DNA from: CAYPNF01 sp964411985
Lineage (GTDB): Bacteria; Verrucomicrobiota; Verrucomicrobiia; Limisphaerales; J093
NCBI GenBank assembly: GCA_964411985.1
Contig: CAYPNF010000052.1
Span: 1 to 55,283 of the forward strand
Reading direction: 5' to 3'
Length of the DNA stretch: 55,283 nt
A program made the position numbers and the translations under genes. Shown piece by piece: positions 7,203 to 15,554 of the stretch. How positions within the stretch are numbered: position 1 is the first letter of the stretch; the number at the start of each line of letters is the position of its first letter. The notes under the pieces were generated by a model. The model had not been told where the DNA came from. It did not search any database and saw nothing but the letters and a program-made list of their open reading frames with translations.

Positions 7203-8128
7203 CGCGGAACTACACCTTTGTTGATTATGCCACGCAGGGCTACCTGGCGCTGGTGGCGCTGCTGCTCCTGGTTTTCCACAACCAGAGCGTTCCCGAGTGG
7301 CCTTGGCTATTGGCAGGGCATTTGGTCTGCCTGGGGATGGTCCATTGGCTGTTGCAGGCCTACGCCCGGTGCGATTCGAACCGGGTTGTTTCCTTCCTCC
7401 GCCATTTCTATCCGATTCTCTTCTACACGGCCTTCTACCGTGAGACTGGGGCGCTCAACCACATGTTCCTTGGAGATTACCTGGACCCGTTGCTCATCGA
7501 GTGGGAGCAAAGGATCTTTGGCTGCCAACCCAGCCTGATTCTGATGGAGAAATTCCCTTACCTATGGGTCAGCGAGCCTCTCTATGCTTCCTATTTCTCC
7601 TATTACCTCATGATCTCCGGTGTGGGCGTGGCGCTATTCATTCAGGATCGACGGCACTTCTTTCATTACGTTTCCGTGGTCTCCTTCGTCTTCTACCTCT
7701 GCTACTTGACCTACATCTTCCTGCCCGTCATGGGCCCCAGGGTTTTCTTCCGGGAGATTGAGGGATACCAGCTTCCGGAGTCGGTAGCCTGGATTGCGGC
7801 GAACCCCCAGTATCCGGAGATGGTGACCCGAGGATGGTTTTACAAGCTCATGCGTCTCATCTACCACAACTTTGAGGCGCCAGGTGCGGCCTTTCCCAGC
7901 AGCCACGTGGCCATAGCCCTTACCACGGTCTTCTTCAGCTTCCGCTACTTGAAACCGATCCGTTGGATCCACTTGGTGGTGGCCCTGCTACTCTGTCTTT
8001 CCACTGTGTTCTGCCGCTACCACTATGTCATTGATGTGGTGGCCGGAGTGCTGACGGCTGCCTGCCTCGTGCCGCTGGGGGACAGGCTCTTCTGGCGGTT
8101 TCAAAGAGGGCGAGAGAGTAAACGGTAA
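7193..8128 (+). CDS. Aur1/PAP2-family membrane phosphotransferase or phosphatase
   Basis: 311 residues with about six membrane segments. The PAP2 catalytic signature is split as GAAFPSSHVA (His238) and CRYHYVIDVVAG (His277, Asp281), the arrangement seen in Aur1-type inositol-phosphorylceramide synthases and related PAP2 proteins. It overlaps the epimerase gene by 10 bases, and its last 28 bases overlap the convergent GNAT gene. In this context it could transfer a phosphorylated headgroup to ceramide or remove a lipid phosphate. No inositol-phosphate synthase is visible in the window, so the headgroup is unknown. Confidence 0.8.
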   Translation: MALTRNYTFVDYATQGYLALVALLLLVFHNQSVPEWPWLLAGHLVCLGMVHWLLQAYARCDSNRVVSFLRHFYPILFYTAFYRETGALNHMFLGDYLDPLLIEWEQRIFGCQPSLILMEKFPYLWVSEPLYASYFSYYLMISGVGVALFIQDRRHFFHYVSVVSFVFYLCYLTYIFLPVMGPRVFFREIEGYQLPESVAWIAANPQYPEMVTRGWFYKLMRLIYHNFEAPGAAFPSSHVAIALTTVFFSFRYLKPIRWIHLVVALLLCLSTVFCRYHYVIDVVAGVLTAACLVPLGDRLFWRFQRGRESKR

Positions 8129-9234
8129 GTCTTGTAGGCTTCCCCACCAAACAGCTCGATCAGACGCTTCATGAGGACATTGTCCTCGAGGACCCAGGAG
8201 GCCTCGCAGTGCGTGAAACCGACCCTTTCACCTACCTTCAGTCCCTCCGCCAGCATCACCGCCTCGATGCCACGGTTACGATACCCTTCCACGACGCCCA
8301 ACGTGATCACGCGCACCATTTTGGGGATCTTCCAACCCATGGCATAGGGGATGAATCCGAGCAAACGGGGGGTCATAAGTCGGCCATCCAGCGGCTTGAT
8401 GCCCTCGTTGTAGTCCGGGAGCGCAAGCAGAAAACCGACCGGCCCAGTTGGAGCCTCCGCTAGCCAGACGATGCCCTCCATGAGCAAGGGCTTGAGCCGT
8501 TCAGCCATGAAGTTGATTTCATGGTCGGTCATGGGAACGAAGCCCCAGTTCTTTTCCCAGGCCGCATTGTAGACCATCTTGATCTTGTCAAGATCCTGCT
8601 CCAAGGTCTTCTTGCGCACCGGGGAGAACTTCAACTCAGGATGGCGTTTGCGGGTCTTGTCGGCAATCTTCTGCAGGCGGTCGAGCGGACTCTCGGACAA
8701 GTCCATGTGGTAGGCGATGAGGTCTTTCTCCTTCACGAATCCCGCCGCTTCCACCAGGCCGACATAGTACTCCGGATTGTAGGTCATCATGAACACGGGG
8801 GAACTGTCAAAGCCCTTGACCAAGAGCCCGCATTCATCGTTTGTCGAGGGGTTCATGGGGCCAAGAACCCGTTTTGCCCCAAGCTCCTTTCCCCACTGGA
8901 ATACGGTCTCAAAGAGCCGCCTGCTCACCTCCGCATCCTGGATGCACTCAAAGAAACCGTAGAAGATTTCGATTTGGCCCGCCGTTTGGGTGTAGCCCCG
9001 ATCCAACACGCCAGCGATTCGGCCCACGTCGATACCCCCTTTCCGCGCCACCCACAGTTCGATCTGCGCGTGTTCGAAGAATGGATTGGCGTCCAGGAAC
9101 ACCTTTTCCAGATCAAACAGCAAAGGAGCCACCCAGAGCGGATCCTCCCGGTAGATCAGATAGGCTACCTGGAGGAATCGGCGAATGTCACGGGTCGAAC
9201 GACTCAGCTTGACGACCTCAATATCCGAACTCAT
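8101..9234 (-). CDS. GNAT-fold acyltransferase, candidate bacterial ceramide synthase
   Basis: 377 residues, larger than a simple GNAT acetyltransferase. It resembles the YghO-like proteins to which bacterial ceramide synthase (bCerS) belongs. Visible landmarks are an N-terminal segment with YREDPLWVAPL, a central GPMNPSTNDECGLL motif, NAAWEKNWGFVPM in the middle and a late EGYRNRGIEA stretch resembling the acyl-CoA-binding loop of GNAT proteins. bCerS N-acylates the amine of 3-ketosphinganine in the bacterial pathway. It is transcribed toward the SPT-epimerase-PAP2 genes, with a 28-bp tail overlap. Assignment rests on family memory and strong context. Confidence 0.75.
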   Translation of the reverse strand: MSSDIEVVKLSRSTRDIRRFLQVAYLIYREDPLWVAPLLFDLEKVFLDANPFFEHAQIELWVARKGGIDVGRIAGVLDRGYTQTAGQIEIFYGFFECIQDAEVSRRLFETVFQWGKELGAKRVLGPMNPSTNDECGLLVKGFDSSPVFMMTYNPEYYVGLVEAAGFVKEKDLIAYHMDLSESPLDRLQKIADKTRKRHPELKFSPVRKKTLEQDLDKIKMVYNAAWEKNWGFVPMTDHEINFMAERLKPLLMEGIVWLAEAPTGPVGFLLALPDYNEGIKPLDGRLMTPRLLGFIPYAMGWKIPKMVRVITLGVVEGYRNRGIEAVMLAEGLKVGERVGFTHCEASWVLEDNVLMKRLIELFGGEAYKTYRLLSRPL

Positions 9235-9245
9235 GCGCGTGAATC

Positions 9246-9878
9246 TCAGTCAAGGCGCTTGACTCGGATATTCTTGTAGCGAATCACGCTCTTGGGATCG
9301 TGGGCCTGCAGGGCGAAGGTGCCATCGCCCAGCTTGCGCGTATAGTCCTTGCCAGGTTGAGCCCCCGGAGGTTCGTTGTATTGCAGCACGATCTTGTCGT
9401 CGACCTTCACGGTGACCTGACTGCCTTTCACGATGATATGCTGGGTCCACCACTGACGGTCCTTGGAGAGCGCCTGGCTCACGTTGACCACGTCATAGAG
9501 GCTGCCGGTCTTCTTCCAGTCGCTATGGGTGCAGTTGACCTGCGATTCGAATCCTTGTTTGGGCCACCCTGATTCCTGGTACTTGGTATGGAAGTAAATG
9601 CCGCCATTGGCACCCGGCTCGGTCATCACGTCCACCTTCAACTCGAAGTTCTTGAACGGCTTCGGATCGCCCACGTAGTACAGGTGGCACATCTCGCCAC
9701 GAGTGACGAAGACACCTTCTTCCACCTTCCAGGTCTCGGCTCGTTCCTTGGCCGGCTGCCAGCCGGCAAACGTCTTCCCGTCCATGATCGAGACGAAGCC
9801 CTCCTCCGAGTCTGCTGCTGCGAGCTGCAGACCGCCAGCCGCCAAGAGTGCGGCACCAAGAATCGTGATTGTGTTCAT
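9246..9878 (-). CDS. Secreted DUF1080 (3-keto-disaccharide hydrolase-like) protein
   Basis: 210 residues with a Sec signal peptide (about residues 1-22, cleavage after QLAAA) and a single DUF1080 domain: an early FVSIMDGKTFAGW motif, NFELKVDV, GGIYFHTKYQ and a final IRYKNIRVKRLD strand. The fold is a concanavalin-like beta sandwich; some members hydrolyse 3-keto-glucosides. The family is strongly expanded in Planctomycetes and Verrucomicrobia. It ends 11 bases before the start of the GNAT gene region on the same strand, so read-through into that gene is possible. Confidence 0.88.
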   Translation of the reverse strand: MNTITILGAALLAAGGLQLAAADSEEGFVSIMDGKTFAGWQPAKERAETWKVEEGVFVTRGEMCHLYYVGDPKPFKNFELKVDVMTEPGANGGIYFHTKYQESGWPKQGFESQVNCTHSDWKKTGSLYDVVNVSQALSKDRQWWTQHIIVKGSQVTVKVDDKIVLQYNEPPGAQPGKDYTRKLGDGTFALQAHDPKSVIRYKNIRVKRLD

Positions 9879-10306
9879 CGGGCCCCACCCTACTTGAAGC
9901 TCTGAAGTTTGCCAATCATTGTTGGAAAGGGGAGGTCAATCAGCGTTCAGGGAGCATCAATTCCGCGCAGAGGACCGGGTGGAAGATTCCCTGCACCCCG
10001 GTGCAAAAGTGGCCATATCCATACAGAAGACACCGATCTCCCTCGGAAGCCTCCCTTGCTTATCAACGGGTTATAGGTTTTCATGGCACAGGCATGGAAG
10101 GTGCTCGACCCGAGCTGTATGAGAAATCACGCCAAGCTGGCTTGCGAGCGCGATTCCGGTCCGCGCCCCGGTCATAGGCCTGCTCCACCGCGCTCGGAAT
10201 CTGCGAAATCTCCTTATCACCGCTCGGAACGGAGACGGATGCGGGAGTACCTCCGCCACGCAGAGGTCGGAGATACGGACGACTGGCCAAGCCGGTAGAG
10301 CGGAGG
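9879..10306. other. Intergenic region without supported gene
   Basis: About 430 bases between the DUF1080 gene and the 3' end of trpS. Frames of about 70 codons are open on both strands near 10081-10298, but neither resembles a protein and they mirror each other. I found no clear terminator or RNA. Confidence 0.4.
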
Positions 10307-11272
10307 CTAATCGATTCCGGACGCGAGGCGAGCTCGGCTCAAGACCTTGCGGGCCAGGGTTCTAGCCTTCTCTGCGCCCTCTCTGAGAACCTGGTTTACG
10401 TAATCGAGGTTCGCTTGGAGCTCACTCCGGCGACTCCTGGCCTCGGCGAAGAAGCCCCAATAGTTCTCGAAGAGAGCCTTCTTGAGATCCCCATACCCGT
10501 AGCCGCCTGCTCGGAGCTTCTCTTCGCAGCTGGCGGCCACTTCAGGTGGTGATACCAACTTCAGGAGTTGCACCGCTAGGTTCTTGTCGGCATCGGGTTT
10601 GGGCTCGCCGATGGGGCGGCTGTCCATCGTGATGCTCATGATCTTCTTCCGAATCGCCTTCTCGTCGCCGAAAATCTCGATGGTGTTCCCATAACTCTTG
10701 CTCATCTTCTGGCCGTCCGTACCCGGTACCACGGCTACCTCCTCCTGGATGCGAGGTTCGGGGAGGACGAAAGTTTCACCGTAGGTCTCGTTGAACTTGA
10801 TGGCGATGTCGCGGGTCACCTCCACGTGCTGCTTCTGATCGCGCCCCACCGGCACGACGTTGGAATCATAGATCAGGATGTCCGCAGCCATCAGCACCGG
10901 ATAGGCGAAAAGGCCGTGGTTGGGGGAAATCCCCTTGGCGAGCTTGTCCTTGTAGCTGTGACAACGCTCCAGCAACCCCATCGGGGTCAGCGTAGTCAAC
11001 AGCCACGCAAGTTCAGTGACCTCAGGCACATCCGACTGCCGGAAGAAGACGGAGCGTTGAGGGTCCAGGCCACAGGCCAGGAAATCGAGCGCCACATCCG
11101 CGGTATTCTGGCGGCGTGCCTGCGCATCGAACACCGAGGTCATCGAGTGGTAGTTGGCGATGAAGTAGTAAGCCTCCCCGCGGTTTTGCAGTTCGATCGC
11201 CGGTCGCATCATCCCGAAGTAATTCCCGAGATGCAATGCGCCCGAAGGCTGGATTCCTGACAGAATTCGCAT
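10307..11272 (-). CDS. trpS: Tryptophanyl-tRNA synthetase
   Basis: 321 residues, normal for bacterial TrpS. It charges tRNA-Trp with tryptophan in the cytoplasm. Class I signatures are present: HLGN (residues 14-17, the HIGH box) after SGIQPSGAL, and KMSKS (189-193) in GTDGQKMSKSYGN. The motif GRDQKQHVEVTRDIA is also typical. It lies downstream of lpxB on the same strand, separated by about 230 bases. Confidence 0.95.
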   Translation of the reverse strand: MRILSGIQPSGALHLGNYFGMMRPAIELQNRGEAYYFIANYHSMTSVFDAQARRQNTADVALDFLACGLDPQRSVFFRQSDVPEVTELAWLLTTLTPMGLLERCHSYKDKLAKGISPNHGLFAYPVLMAADILIYDSNVVPVGRDQKQHVEVTRDIAIKFNETYGETFVLPEPRIQEEVAVVPGTDGQKMSKSYGNTIEIFGDEKAIRKKIMSITMDSRPIGEPKPDADKNLAVQLLKLVSPPEVAASCEEKLRAGGYGYGDLKKALFENYWGFFAEARSRRSELQANLDYVNQVLREGAEKARTLARKVLSRARLASGID

Positions 11273-11320
11273 CCCAGAACCCTAGCAAACCTCGTTTGGC
11301 GGCGGCAACAAGATCCACGA

Positions 11321-11467
11321 TCAGGAACTCATCGCGCGAAGGTCGGCCGCATCCACAGGCTTGAGGCAATCGTCGATGCTGTGTTTGCCAGCGAGCGGGC
11401 TGATCTGTTCGATGCGCTGCTGAGCGGCGATCAAATCGTGCCACAGGCTTTGAGCGATGCGGAACAT
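11321..11467 (-). CDS. Possible small hypothetical protein between lpxB and trpS
   Basis: A 48-codon frame beginning MFRIAQSLWHDLIAAQQRIE fills most of the gap between lpxB and trpS. A longer start at 11551 would overlap lpxB by 47 bases. The amphipathic helix-like start is plausible, but no family is recognised and there is no strong ribosome site. Could equally be non-coding. Confidence 0.22.
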   Translation of the reverse strand: MFRIAQSLWHDLIAAQQRIEQISPLAGKHSIDDCLKPVDAADLRAMSS

Positions 11468-11504
11468 CCTATCCCGCCCAAATGCGGGGCTCTGCTCGGC
11501 CTTG

Positions 11505-12776
11505 CTATCGCCGTTTCGCTGCGGCTCGTTCCCAGATGGCACAAGCCGCACGGTTTGCTGAGCCTGGCTCCCCCAGGGAGGCCGCCAATCGCTCGAGAAC
11601 GCCGGCTATCTGCGAGCGCCGCCGGGGGTCAGCCCCAAGTTCCAAAGCTGCGCGGGCAATCTGAGAGGAGGTGACCTGGTCCTGGATCAGTTCCGGAAAC
11701 ACCGGTTCTCCCGCCAGAAGGTTGGGCATGGCCAGGTACTTGACGGTCACCACTTGCCGGGCGACCCAGTAGGTGGTGAAGGAGGTTTTGTAAATGACAA
11801 CTGTGGGAACGCGAAACCAGGCGCACTCGAGGGTGACCGTTCCGGAACAGGCGATGGCCAGGCAGGAGGAACGCAGGACCTCATGAAGACCTCCCATCTG
11901 CCATCGCAGGATCATGGATCCAGGGGTTCCTGGGGCGAAGACCGCACGGCCTTCCGCTTCGTCCAGACGGCACTGGTGCTTTTGCGCCGCGGAGCGCAGG
12001 TACCCCAGCGCGAGGGAAAGCAGGCGATCGGAAGGCAATACCAAGCGGGCTTCCCGGCACGGGAAGGAGCCCTGTGCTGCAAGTTCTGCCAGGGCGCCGA
12101 GCATGGGAGGAAGGTGGGAGGTCAACTCCCGCTCCCGGCTTCCCGGCAGCAAAGCCAGCCACGGACGATCCCCTTGCGGGATGGGCCCGGTGGCAGTTCC
12201 GAGTTGGTATCGATCTACGATGGGATGCCCGGCAAACTCCACCGCAAAACCGGGCACACGTTTCGAATACCACTCCTTTTCGAAAGGGAAGAGGCAAAGC
12301 AGGAGATCGAAGTCCTTGGCCATCGCGTCCGCTCTCCCGGGGCGGGAAGCCCAAACTTGGGGAGAGACGTACTTGACGATCAGCGGGTCCCATTGGGTGA
12401 AGGGGCCCGTCGCTCTCCTTGCCGAGGCACGGATCGCGTGAGCGAGTCGATGGTTGAAGGCGGAGAAATCGACGTGCACCACGATGTCTGGCTGACGCTG
12501 GGCGGCCAGTGCATCCAACCGCTGAATCAGTTGCCAGAATTGGCGAATTTTCCTGAAAACCTCGAGGAGCCCCACCACGGCATGGCGGGTGAGGTCGAAC
12601 TCCAGATCCACTCCCGCGCGGGCCATGTGCGAACCTCCCGCTCCGAAGAACTCCGGCTCGAAGGGTTGGCCAAAGTCCGCCGACTTGCGGCGCAGGGCCC
12701 GTACCAGCTCGGCGGCCAGTATGTCTCCGCTGGGTTCACCAGCCACGATCATGATGCTGCGACGGTTCACAGGCAT
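11505..12776 (-). CDS. lpxB: Lipid-A-disaccharide synthase
   Basis: 423 residues from the ATG at 12776, four bases after the stop of the Gfo/Idh gene; a longer upstream frame starting at 12977 lies inside that gene and is not used. LpxB joins UDP-2,3-diacylglucosamine and lipid X to make the lipid A disaccharide at the inner membrane. Visible: IMIVAGEPSGDILAAELV at the N-terminus, FFGAGGSHMARAGV, VVHVDFSAFNHRLA, YVSPQVWASRPGRA, ALLPGSRERELTSHLPPML and SGTVTLECAWFRVPTVVIYKT, the usual LpxB pattern. It shows that the organism makes lipid A. Confidence 0.93.
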   Translation of the reverse strand: MPVNRRSIMIVAGEPSGDILAAELVRALRRKSADFGQPFEPEFFGAGGSHMARAGVDLEFDLTRHAVVGLLEVFRKIRQFWQLIQRLDALAAQRQPDIVVHVDFSAFNHRLAHAIRASARRATGPFTQWDPLIVKYVSPQVWASRPGRADAMAKDFDLLLCLFPFEKEWYSKRVPGFAVEFAGHPIVDRYQLGTATGPIPQGDRPWLALLPGSRERELTSHLPPMLGALAELAAQGSFPCREARLVLPSDRLLSLALGYLRSAAQKHQCRLDEAEGRAVFAPGTPGSMILRWQMGGLHEVLRSSCLAIACSGTVTLECAWFRVPTVVIYKTSFTTYWVARQVVTVKYLAMPNLLAGEPVFPELIQDQVTSSQIARAALELGADPRRRSQIAGVLERLAASLGEPGSANRAACAIWERAAAKRR

Positions 12777-12780
12777 CGGG

Positions 12781-13812
12781 CTAACCGGCCGAAAAACCCG
12801 CTTCGCGGATCTGGCGGGTGATCTCGAAGGCGACATCCAGCGCTCGTTTGGCCGCCTCGCCGCTGACCACGGGAGTCTGGTTTTGGCGGATGCAGTCCAC
12901 AAAACTGCGAAGTTCCAGCAGGAGCGGTTCCTCCTTCGCGATCGGGACCGGCTGACGAACGATCCGCTTTCCGGCAAACTGGCTCACGATGGCGGAGTCC
13001 TTTCCTGACCAGAGCTTCTTGAACAGCGAGGATTCCGCTTCGCCCTCGTGAGCGATGCGGTAAAGGAACCCTTCCTGGGCGCGGTAATCCAAGGAGACGT
13101 AACTGGGCGCGGGCCCTCCCGAGAAAACGCGGATCTTGCGCATGCGCTCCGGGCTGACCCGGCTGGCCGTGAGGTTCGCGACGCATCCATTCGCAAAACG
13201 CAGACGAGCATTGGCAATGTCTTCGGTCCGGCTCAACACCGGGATGCCCACACCGTCCACACTCACCATTGGGGCATCGACGAACGCCAGAACGATGTCC
13301 AGGTCGTGGATCATGAGGTCGAGGACGACGCCGATATCCGTGCTCCGTGCGGGATAGGGAGAGAGGCGGTGGGCTTCGATGAATTTGGGGTGGGGAGCCC
13401 ATTCCTGCAGATGGCGGAACACCGGGTTAAAGCGCTCAACGTGTCCCACCTGCAGGATGGCCCCTCGCTGGCGGGCCAGGGTCACCAGTTCCGCGGCCTT
13501 TTCCGCGGTGGTCGTCATCGGCTTCTCGACGAGCAAGTGCTTGCCTGCCTTCAGCAGGTGGATCGCCAGTTCGTGGTGCGTGAGGGTCGGGGTGACGATG
13601 CTGAAGGCGTCGGCCGCGGCCGCCATCTCCTCCAGGCGCGTGAAGGAGCGGACCCCAAACCGGCTGGCAACGCGGCTGGCCGCTTCAGCGGCGGAGTCCA
13701 AGACTCCGACGAATTCAACTTGTCCTTCGGCAGCCAGCTGAGCGTAGATCCGCGCATGCTCTTTGCCGAGCGAACCGACACCGATAACCGCGACCCTTAT
13801 TTTGGCAGGCAT
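12781..13812 (-). CDS. Gfo/Idh/MocA-family oxidoreductase, possibly UDP-GlcNAc 3-dehydrogenase (GnnA-like)
   Basis: 343 residues from the ATG at 13812 (AKIRVAVIGVGSLGKEHAR). A start at 13875 would add 21 unconserved residues. The Rossmann motif VGSLG, a VEKPMTTTAEKA motif (the EKP lysine signature) and DLMIHDLDIVLAFVD identify the family. It sits four bases ahead of lpxB. In several Gram-negatives a Gfo/Idh protein next to lpxA/lpxB (GnnA) oxidises UDP-GlcNAc so that lipid A can carry amide-linked acyl chains at position 3. The partner transaminase GnnB is not in the window, so this role is tentative. Confidence 0.85.
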   Translation of the reverse strand: MPAKIRVAVIGVGSLGKEHARIYAQLAAEGQVEFVGVLDSAAEAASRVASRFGVRSFTRLEEMAAAADAFSIVTPTLTHHELAIHLLKAGKHLLVEKPMTTTAEKAAELVTLARQRGAILQVGHVERFNPVFRHLQEWAPHPKFIEAHRLSPYPARSTDIGVVLDLMIHDLDIVLAFVDAPMVSVDGVGIPVLSRTEDIANARLRFANGCVANLTASRVSPERMRKIRVFSGGPAPSYVSLDYRAQEGFLYRIAHEGEAESSLFKKLWSGKDSAIVSQFAGKRIVRQPVPIAKEEPLLLELRSFVDCIRQNQTPVVSGEAAKRALDVAFEITRQIREAGFSAG

Positions 13813-13918
13813 AATAGCGGCAAGACTCCTACCCCTTTTCACGGGACATGTCGAGCGTGCTGCCAGTCCGTTCACGACGGTCTGGACGATGGAGCGTCGG
13901 GGTTGGTAGAGTCCGTGC

Positions 13919-14569
13919 GTGACTTTGCTGGTTTACCTGATCGACGCCGTAGCCGCTTACCTTGCGGGTTCCATCCCCACTGGATACCTTGCTGGCAAAG
14001 CTCGCGGTGTGGACATCCGTAAGGTGGGGAGCGGGAACATCGGTGCCACCAACGTGCTGCGCACGCTGGGCAAGCCGATTGGGATTGCGGTGCTGCTAGT
14101 GGATTGCGCCAAGGGGACCGTTGGGTGTGGGCTGGTTCCCTGGGGATTGTTGGCATTGGGTTGGGGGACCCCCGAGCAGTTGGAGGCGCTCCGGATCACG
14201 GCAGGGGTGGCAGCCATCCTCGGCCATAACTACACCTGCTGGCTCAATTTCCGTGGGGGCAAAGGGATTGCGACCTCCGCGGGGGTGTTCGCGGTGCTGC
14301 TCCCCGTTCCCTTGCTGGCATGCCTGGGGGTCTGGCTCCTCCTGTTCGCGGTGACCCGCTATGTTTCCGTGGCCTCGATTGGTGGTGCGATCAGCTTGCC
14401 CATCGCCACCGCGCTGTCGGGACGCAGCGGGACGATGATAGCGGTGGCAGCCGTGCTCGGACTTCTCGCAACCTACAAACATAAAGCCAACATTCAGCGA
14501 CTCTTGGCTGGAACAGAACCCCGGTTCGGGAAGCGCACGGGCCAAACGGCGGAGCCGAAGAAGCTATGA
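13919..14569 (+). CDS. plsY: Acyl-phosphate:glycerol-3-phosphate acyltransferase
   Basis: 216 residues starting at GTG. PlsY moves an acyl group from acyl-phosphate to glycerol 3-phosphate, the first step of phosphatidic acid synthesis, in the inner membrane. The three conserved blocks are visible: GSIPTGYLAGK, GSGNIGATNVLRTLG, and HNYTCWLNFRGGKGIATSAG. Hydrophobic segments fit the five-span topology. Its stop overlaps the start of gpsA by four bases (ATGA), so the substrate-making and acylating steps are translationally coupled. Confidence 0.95.
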   Translation: MTLLVYLIDAVAAYLAGSIPTGYLAGKARGVDIRKVGSGNIGATNVLRTLGKPIGIAVLLVDCAKGTVGCGLVPWGLLALGWGTPEQLEALRITAGVAAILGHNYTCWLNFRGGKGIATSAGVFAVLLPVPLLACLGVWLLLFAVTRYVSVASIGGAISLPIATALSGRSGTMIAVAAVLGLLATYKHKANIQRLLAGTEPRFGKRTGQTAEPKKL

Positions 14570-15546
14570 ACATATCGATTTTAGGAGCTGGCGCCTGGGG
14601 ATCGGCCCTGGCTCGGCATTTAGGCCAGGATGGTCATCACTTGACCCTGTGGGACTACGACACGGCCAACTTGCTGGAGATGGTTCGAAGCTGTAGGAAT
14701 GATAAGTACCTGCCTGGCATTGATTTGCCATCGGGATTCCACGCAGAACCCGACCTGGCTGCTGCCGCGCGAGGCTCCGACTGCATTTTGGTGGCGGCAC
14801 CCTCCAAGGGAATCAAGCAGGTTGCATCGGTTTTGGGGTCCTTTCAGGGGATTCTGGTGACGGTGACCAAGGGGATCGACTACGATACTGGCCTGACCAT
14901 GAGCGGGCTGCTGGCCAAAGGAGCGCCGCAAGCCAGAATCGTTGCGCTTTCGGGCCCGACACTCGCGTTGGAAGTTGCGCGGCAGATCCCGACCGCCGCC
15001 GTGGCCGCGAGTGTGGATGAAGCGGCCGCGCATACGGTTCAATCCCTGTTCCACAAGCCGTCTTTCCGAGTTTATACGAGCAACGACATTGTCGGTGTGG
15101 AACTGGGGGGCGCCCTGAAGAACGTGATTGCCGTCGGCGCTGGCGTATGCGATGGCCTCGGTTTCGGGGACAATTCGAAGGCTGCTTTGGTCACGCGCGC
15201 CATCGTGGAGATCCGGCGGCTGGGGGTCGCTTGTGGGGCTCAAACCGAGACCTTTGCCGGGCTCAGCGGGTTGGGGGATCTGGTGGTGACATGCTTTTCG
15301 AAACTGAGCCGAAACCGGATGCTCGGGGAGAATCTGGGCCGGGGAATCCCCCTGGATCAGATCTTGTCCGGAACGGTGAGCGTGGCGGAGGGCTATCCCA
15401 CCTCCAAGTCAGCCTGGCAACTGGCGCGGGCCCACGGCATCTCCACGCCCATCATTGATCAGGTTTACGCCATGCTGCACCAAGGGAAGCCGGTCTCCCA
15501 AGCAGTCCAGGATCTCACGGCCCGGGAATCCAAGCCTGAAGCGTAG
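14566..15546 (+). CDS. gpsA: NAD(P)-dependent glycerol-3-phosphate dehydrogenase
   Basis: 326 residues. It reduces dihydroxyacetone phosphate to sn-glycerol 3-phosphate, the backbone for PlsY, whose gene it overlaps. The N-terminal Rossmann motif is SILGAGAWGSALA. The substrate-binding region includes SGPTLALEVA, GVELGGALKNVIAVGAG with the catalytic lysine, and the late FAGLSGLGDLVVTC and SRNR motifs. It ends eight bases before the convergent thrH gene, with no room for a terminator between. Confidence 0.96.
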   Translation: MNISILGAGAWGSALARHLGQDGHHLTLWDYDTANLLEMVRSCRNDKYLPGIDLPSGFHAEPDLAAAARGSDCILVAAPSKGIKQVASVLGSFQGILVTVTKGIDYDTGLTMSGLLAKGAPQARIVALSGPTLALEVARQIPTAAVAASVDEAAAHTVQSLFHKPSFRVYTSNDIVGVELGGALKNVIAVGAGVCDGLGFGDNSKAALVTRAIVEIRRLGVACGAQTETFAGLSGLGDLVVTCFSKLSRNRMLGENLGRGIPLDQILSGTVSVAEGYPTSKSAWQLARAHGISTPIIDQVYAMLHQGKPVSQAVQDLTARESKPEA

Positions 15547-15554
15547 CCGCTCCC

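Noticed and set aside
10081..10298. Opposed 70-codon frames downstream of trpS
   Set aside because: They overlap each other on opposite strands, have no ribosome sites and show no protein-like composition.
12777..12977. Longer LpxB start at 12977
   Set aside because: It would lie inside the Gfo/Idh gene and adds Arg/Ser-rich residues not typical of LpxB. The start at 12776 gives the normal N-terminus.
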